Positions 59,482-64,000 of a stretch of DNA of 64,000 bases are shown piece after piece. The notes beneath the pieces were generated by a model. That model ran no database searches, had not been told where the DNA came from, and saw nothing but the letters and a program-made list of their open reading frames with translations. Source of the stretch: Opisthorchis felineus. Lineage: Eukaryota; Platyhelminthes; Trematoda; Opisthorchiida; Opisthorchiidae. Numbering within the stretch: the stretch's first letter is position 1; the number at the start of each line of letters is the position of its first letter. The stretch is from positions 515,346-579,345 of the forward strand of contig SJOL01006682.1 of NCBI GenBank assembly GCA_004794785.1. The letters are read 5' to 3'. The translations under genes were made by a program, and so were the position numbers.

Positions 59482-59850
59482 CGATCTACTTAGCTCTCAA
59501 GCATTTTCGACACATCCTCGAGGGTAGAAAACTCACCATTTATACGGACCACAAACCTCTCGTTCTTGCCTTGCGAACATCTCTAGACAAACGGTCACCG
59601 AGAGAGAACCGACACCTGGCTTCATTTCGCAGTTTCCAACTGGCATATCGAAGGTTCAGACATTGTTGTTGTAGACGCCCTCTCCCGCACTGAGGTAAAC
59701 CGCATCGCGACGACTCATATTGATCTACAAGCCATCGCCTTCGCTCAGCAATCGGAACCTGAATTTCCGAATTTTGCCAGCCTTGCGTCCCTCAAATTTG
59801 TCAGCTTACCGCTTCTCAACTCTGACAATCTTATCGTCTGTGACATATAA
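59445..59850 (+). pseudogene. RNase H remainder and chromodomain-side linker of gypsy pol
   Basis: After the deletion the next frame reads [20 protein letters not shown] (the RELLA...RH helix of RNase H) and LTIYTDHKPLVLAL with the catalytic Asp of TDHKPL. Two more shifts near 59610-59645 lead to IEGSDIVVVDALSR (the canonical GxxNxVADALSR that closes RNase H), with Val where Ala is usual. The linker then runs to NLIVCDI at 59850, where coding sense stops at an inserted (TAA)n tract. Confidence 0.75.
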
Positions 59851-60002
59851 TAATAATAATGTTTATTCTTAATTGGTTGGTGTCATACCGTCAGGCGTGA
59901 TCATAATGTTACAGTCAGAATAAGAGCATGACTGAGGGGGTTGTGGGTACAGGGGATTGCGTGGGAAAGAGACAGCGTCACAAACAGTGGGCATTATCCG
60001 GC
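59850..60002 (-). mobile_element. LINE 3' end inserted in gypsy pol (first of two)
   Basis: The minus strand ends AATTAAGAATAAACATTATTATTATTA, described here as AATAAACA followed by a (TTA)n tail at 59850-59863. It interrupts pol exactly after codons for VCDI. It is short and 5' truncated, meeting a second tail near 60003. Confidence 0.6.
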
Positions 60003-60963
60003 GTAATAATAATAATACTAATAGGTTTATTTCCCAACTTGTAGAGGGCATGCCGATTGGGGCATGATCGGGTCGTCACAACTTGGACAACAACAAGGTA
60101 ACAACACAACGGGCATGCTCATTACGTGAAACGTCACCACAGTTGTAGGAACCAAAAAAAGAGGACAATGGGCTTGAGATGCGGCAAGTTCAAAGATGAC
60201 GCCTGCTGACCTGAACTAAAACTGAAAGCCGTTGCTGGCCATGAGTGACCTTGGGCAGTCGAGTAAATGGCTAGGATCACAAAATGCAAAATGGAAATGG
60301 AGATTGAAGAATTCGATCTGGAGACAAATGGCAAGTTTTGTCTCAAAAATATGGTTTAAATTGAAACTGAGTAGACTCACTGGTGTCACTGTTGTAGGGA
60401 GGTCAGGCGTAAAGGATAGTTTGATGGGGAGATAGTGTCAATGCATAGGACCAATCGAACTCCGCAAATGAAATTGAACTTGTGGAAGAGGCAAACCGAA
60501 ATTGCGGCAGAAAACTAGGTTGGTTAAGTCCGAACGATACGTTCAACGGTTTAGAACGAGGCGGTTGTGGCCAGGTGAAAAATTTGTTTGTGTTTGCGAT
60601 TACAGGCTCGAGTGGGCGGGAGGCTGCGGTCGATATTCTGAAGATAGTAGTTGCGAGAGTGCCATCAGACTGAGTATGGCAGTGCCACGCCATCATTGCA
60701 CTGACATACTTTGGTTTCTGGACAGCCCCGTGACGGTCGTCAAGGTTGCCGCAATCGGACAGGGGATACGCATTTCCGTGGCAGCTTGATCTGGTTTAGA
60801 CGAGGAGATTGACACAGCTAGAGTCAGGCCAATGTAGGGTCATCGGTGTTTTCGATTCAGTTGGAGGACCATGTGAGCGTAGACCGCGGACAGGCCAGAG
60901 TGAACGAACAACGGTTGTACGCGGCGTTTCGGCAACTACAGCCGAAGGTTGAAGCTTGGCAAG
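60003..60963 (-). mobile_element. Second LINE-like 3' end inserted in gypsy pol
   Basis: A second (TAA)n tract (plus 60004-60017) is followed by the minus-strand block AAATAAACCTATTAG and CTACAAGTTGGG shared with the fragment at 56430. About 950 bp of non-gypsy sequence follows, then gypsy pol resumes at GRPRPFVPEKYRR (about 60975). Minus-strand frames inside (60403-60696) show no recognisable RT, so the insert is probably untranslated LINE sequence. Short TGAC words at both edges may be the target duplication. Confidence 0.55.
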
Positions 60964-60969
60964 AGGGGA

Positions 60970-61637
60970 AATGACGAAGGACGCCCGAGGCCTTTTGTTC
61001 CTGAAAAATATAGACGCTCCGCATTTGACCACTTACACGCACTCTCTCATCCGAGCATACGGGCGACTGCCAAACTCGTGTCACAAAGATGCGTCTGGCC
61101 AAACATGCAAGAGGAGATCCGCAATGTCTCGAATGTCAGAAGGGCAAGATTCACCGACATACCATTTCTCCAAATGGCGTTTTCCAGCTGCCTGACTCAC
61201 GCTTTCGAAATGTCCACGTCGACCTCGTTGGACCGTTGCCACCGTCCAGAGGTTTCACGCATATCCTCACCTGTGTCGACCGTTTCACACACTGGTCCAT
61301 GACCATTCCGATCAACGACACCTCTGCCGAAAATGTTGCTAGAGCCTTTGTCGACAACTGGATTGCTGCACTCGGTGTACCCTATACCATTACCACTGAC
61401 CGAGGTCCACAATTCACATCAACACTTTTTTACGACCTCAAACGGTTACTAGGTACGGATCACTTCCGAACCACCGCATACCATCCGGCTGACAAAGGCA
61501 TGGTCGAACGCTTCCATCGACAACTCAAGGCGTCGCTGATCGCCTCCTCTAGCACATACTGGTCGGGGCGTCTCCCGCTCATTCTTCTCAGTATACGCAA
61601 TACTGTTAAAGACGACTTGGGTTGCACAGCCTCCTAA
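60970..61637 (+). pseudogene. Gypsy integrase (zinc-finger region and DDE core)
   Basis: The zinc-binding region is read as FDHLHALSHPSIRATAKLVS in one frame and, after a 1-base shift near 61110, as CLECQKGKIHRHTI in the next (the HHCC signature H-x-H...C-x2-C). The DDE catalytic core is complete: Asp in NVHVDLVGPLPPS, Asp in ITTDRGPQFTS and Glu in GMVERFHRQLKASL, with the usual spacing. It ends at an in-frame TAA (61635-61637) within CTAS-VVFGTTLLLPGEM, so the C-terminal region is separated. Integrase inserts the cDNA copy into the chromosome. Confidence 0.85.
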
Positions 61638-61861
61638 GTCGTCTTTGGCACTACCTTACTCCTGCCGGGTGAAATGATTATCGATTCTGCAACTACTGGT
61701 GAAACGGATCCAAAATACTACGCTCCCAGGCTTCGCCAATACATGCGTGATATCCGTCGTTCACCGACTTTACAAACCTCTAAGCCCACCCAGGTACATC
61801 CCGATCTGCCTACATGTGAATTCGTTTTTGTGCGCGCCGATGCGGTCGGAAAGCCTTCGCT
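61638..61861 (+). pseudogene. Gypsy integrase C-terminal region, first part
   Basis: In the same frame after the stop, VVFGTTLLLPGEMIIDSA continues the expected sequence. It runs through YYAPRLRQYMRDIRRSP to TCEFVFVRADAVGKPSL at 61861, where it is cut by an insertion. The read-through across one stop shows the stop is a recent point change. Confidence 0.75.
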
Positions 61862-62250
61862 GTTGATTCTTTTCTTCTATCCTTATTTTGTACAACGGCG
61901 TTCCCCTTTTTGTTATTTTGGTTTTGCGCCTATACTAACGTTCTTGTCTTTGACCTGAACGTAAAACCGTTCTTTGACCTTGTCATCGCACGTGCTTTTA
62001 AGCCGACACGTGGTTTCGCTATCTTGTAAACACATGGCTTTGAGTCGGTGTGGACTTTGGGATCCGTTAGGAATCAGCAGTTCCTAAACCGGTATATAGG
62101 AGCCGGCGTAGTCCCACGATTTGAGGTTTGTACAGTTGTATTATTTTATTATTTTATTTATAGTACCGCATTTGTTGATAAACATCCATTTGAGCGATTT
62201 GGCTTTTGGGGTTTTGCGCGTAACTCGGTCCAACAGATTGCTGGAAGCAA
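61862..62250. mobile_element. Unidentified ~390-bp insertion in gypsy integrase
   Basis: It separates GKPSL from QPPYEGPFRVI, which are adjacent in intact elements of this group. The insert is T-rich, has an (ATTTT)n-like patch at about 62140-62165, and begins TGTTGATTC and ends near TTTACA, reminiscent of a solo LTR. A convincing target duplication was not seen. Its class is unknown. Confidence 0.55.
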
Positions 62251-62434
62251 TCTATATTTACAACCACCATACGAAGGACCTTTCAGAGTGATTTCCCGAA
62301 AAGGCAAATCCTTCGTCATTTATCGTAACGCCCGAAAAGACACAGTTAGCGTCGATCGGTTAAAGGTTGCTTACGTGCACATACGACCAACCCCCGATGT
62401 TGAGCGTTGCACAGCCCCCTCCGTTACACAGTAA
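62251..62434 (+). pseudogene. Gypsy integrase C-terminal tail
   Basis: LQPPYEGPFRVISRKGKSFV and RKDTVSVDRLKVAYV match the conserved end of gypsy integrases (L-x-PPY-x-GPF-x-V...VS-x-DRLKPA). It terminates at TAA 62432-62434. About 160 bp later come the polypurine tract and putative 3' LTR. Confidence 0.8.
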
Positions 62435-62593
62435 CATAGTCACACGTACCCTCCTTCGAACAACACAGCACACACCCTCACTGACAAGATCTGGTAGACA
62501 GCAAAACTTCCTGTTCGTTTCAAAGACCAACTATTGTGACACATTTTCTTTTCGAGCACCATGCCCACCCATTTGGCGCTCTAGGGGGAATTC

Positions 62594-62900
62594 TGTGGCA
62601 CATGTAAACCACTATTTTTCATGCTCAATATCACCTCCTTTCTCCTCAAGAATATCGATCACATTACAGTACAAAAGTTTGTTTTACTGAAATATAGCAA
62701 CAACCGCCCGCTTTTTGGGTCCAGCTTGACTTTGGGGCTTTTGCTGAGTGACTGTGATTGTGAGTGCCGGTTGGCTATCTTTGGCTGCTATTAACTCTAA
62801 ACGTGAACAAAAATTTTAGCTACAAAATCTGCACTGATCTATTCACACCGGTGTATTAGTATTGCGATCACCGGAGGTTTGGGATACCAGGAAAGTAGAA
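62594..62900 (+). repeat. Putative 3' LTR of the gypsy element
   Basis: It starts with TGTGGCACATG immediately after a G-rich polypurine tract. The 3' end is not defined: no matching 5' LTR was recognised and LINE sequence begins before about 63200. The length given is a guess. Confidence 0.4.
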
Positions 62901-63209
62901 CTTTCTCTTGTTGGTGTGGTGATTTAACGGATTACGGAACCACGGATTCTACTATTGTGAAATGTGAGTCAAGATTTACTTGGATTTTTCTCCTTGTGAC
63001 ATTGTATCTGACTTACATTAGTAATTTGTTCCCTTCACTAGACACCACAGGGCCGTTAACCACTACAAAATCATCCGGAATCGCCCTTTCATCCGCGTTC
63101 CATGGCCCTGTAGGGAGCGGACAAATCAGTTAGCAACCCAGGGTCGCAAAATCACGAAGTTAGACGGTTTCACTCCAGTATCTACGGCCAAAATAAGTTA
63201 TTAAAAACC
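62901..63209. other. Boundary region between gypsy and LINE
   Basis: May hold the LTR end and the upstream coding part of the LINE. The plus frame 62879-63133 includes a hydrophobic stretch (FTWIFLLVTLYLTYISNLF) but no known motif. A stop precedes the legible LINE frame. Confidence 0.35.
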
Positions 63210-64000
63210 TTGGATGCCAAAATACATCGGGCCAGCAGAGAATATCGGAAATCTCAGGACTTCTCATTACTAATTCTCATCAATAAGCTCTCTACTGACC
63301 GAGAATCCTTGCGGGTATCTCCCGAACGCCAAGAAGAAAACACCGTCCTCAGAGCTCCCCCCTATACCAAATTACTCAGCCAACTGTTCCGTAGCCGTTG
63401 CACTCCAAACAGCCACTCAATTGCTTGTTTGCATTTCACAGCTAGTGGCCCCATCACTGATCCTGTCAATATAGCAGACCTTCTGAACGCTTATTTCGCC
63501 GGCTGCTACTTACCCATTCCTTGCAACTCCAAACCCATACCCACTGCTGCATATCTCCAAACCCTTAACGGTCAGGGTAACCACTCGACTCTCAGTAACG
63601 TAACCATCTCCCTAGCTGATGTTTCTTCCCTTCTTCTAAAGATTAAGGACTCTGTTGTGCCAGGGACTGACGGCCTTCCACCCCGCGTTCTGAGACAAGG
63701 CAGACAAGACATTGGAATCCTTGTATTAAGTCTTTTTACCCACTCTATAAACCATGGAATCGTCCCCCCAGTGGAAGAAATCTATAATCCACCCGCGCTT
63801 CAAATCAGGATCTAGACAAACTCCTTCCAACTATAGGAGAATCTGCCATACCTCCCTCCTAATGAGAACCCTTGAACGTCTGGTCAAAGGGCCATTAACC
63901 AAGTTCCTCCTGGCTACTAATGCCATAGATGACCGACAGTATGGATTCCTGTCTCAAAGATCCGTCAGTGGCTGCCAGCTTCACTTCTTTGAGACCATCA
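63210..64000 (+). pseudogene. CR1-like LINE reverse transcriptase, 5' part, runs off the window
   Basis: Residues before the RT (DPVNIADLLNAYFAGCYLP) match the segment that precedes CR1-type RT domains. RT block 1 is then ISLADVSSLLLKIKDSVVPGTDGLPPRVL (key residues S-x-x-x-PGTDGLPP). In this frame the sequence turns to nonsense after HGIVPP at about 63770. The next frame from 63772 continues perfectly with WKKSIIHPRFKSGSRQTPSN and YRRICHTSLLMRTLERLVKG, then SVSGCQLHFFETI to base 64000. A single indel in the CCCCCC run at 63762-63769 explains the break. Otherwise no stops are seen, so this is a fairly young copy. The catalytic box lies beyond the window. Confidence 0.85.

Larger units (their letters stand above)
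57032..62900 (+). mobile_element. Ty3/gypsy LTR retrotransposon, defective, with nested insertions
   Basis: The internal region has the gypsy order gag, protease, RT, RNase H, integrase. It ends with a polypurine tract (CTAGGGGGAATTC at 62581-62593) directly before TGTGGCAC, the expected start of a 3' LTR. Pol is broken by a 1-base deletion near 59445, further shifts near 59610-59645, a stop at 61635-61637, and insertions at about 59850-60960 and 61862-62250. Protease and RNase H each have a catalytic residue replaced. The 5' LTR was not recognised and the 3' LTR end is uncertain, so outer limits are approximate. It cannot transpose autonomously. Confidence 0.85.

Noticed and set aside
1..64000. 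CRISPR arrays, phage or bacterial operons
   Set aside because: No evenly spaced direct repeats with unique spacers, no ribosome-binding-site-led gene strings; gene structure is eukaryotic throughout.

Overview
This window looks like draft nuclear DNA from a parasitic flatworm, most likely a digenean trematode (fluke). No prokaryotic operon structure is visible. Coding sense is sparse, split into exon-like islands with pyrimidine tract/AG acceptors and GT donors, and set in long non-coding stretches. The dispersed repeats are of types known from flukes: a Ty3/gypsy element, CR1-like LINEs, a Penelope-like element and hammerhead-bearing repeats reminiscent of the schistosome Sm-alpha family. 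A 51-base N gap at 32592-32642 beside an AT repeat marks it as scaffolded assembly. The phylum-level placement is inference; no host gene was identified by name.

Layout. 1-16 kb is mostly non-coding. It holds a CpG-rich candidate first exon (2459-2560) and a good candidate terminal coding exon of an unrecognised protein (4349-5184). 16-38 kb is a repeat field dominated by a dispersed family, called HHR-IR here. Its monomer is about 384 bp, with a type I hammerhead-like core on a long stem I plus a 65-70 bp inverted repeat. The same field carries two copies of a tRNA-promoter SINE with its own hammerhead (near 33.2 and 35.1 kb). 39.5-43.9 kb contains three exon-like islands on the plus strand (39519-39901, about 42.2 kb, 43665-43787) from one or more unrecognised genes.

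47.3-51.1 kb is a decayed minus-strand Penelope-like element. Reverse transcriptase and the end of a GIY-YIG endonuclease can be read through a few stops, and a Penelope-type hammerhead relic lies where its 5' terminal repeat should be. 51.5-51.9 kb is a possible small two-exon coding unit. 55.1-56.1 kb is a CR1-like RT pseudogene. 57.0-62.9 kb is a Ty3/gypsy element (gag, protease, RT, RNase H, integrase) with mutated catalytic residues, frameshifts and at least two insertions, the larger being minus-strand LINE 3' ends. From about 63.1 kb to the window end is the RT of another CR1-like LINE with one frameshift.

The most interesting content is the ribozyme DNA. Three sequence-distinct hammerhead architectures sit within 35 kb: HHR-IR, tRNA-SINE and Penelope. 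All show type I topology with very short stem III. In HHR-IR, stem III is a loopless self-complementary hexamer that would favour pairing between two RNA copies. No single copy looks intact, so activity is predicted for ancestors or consensus only.
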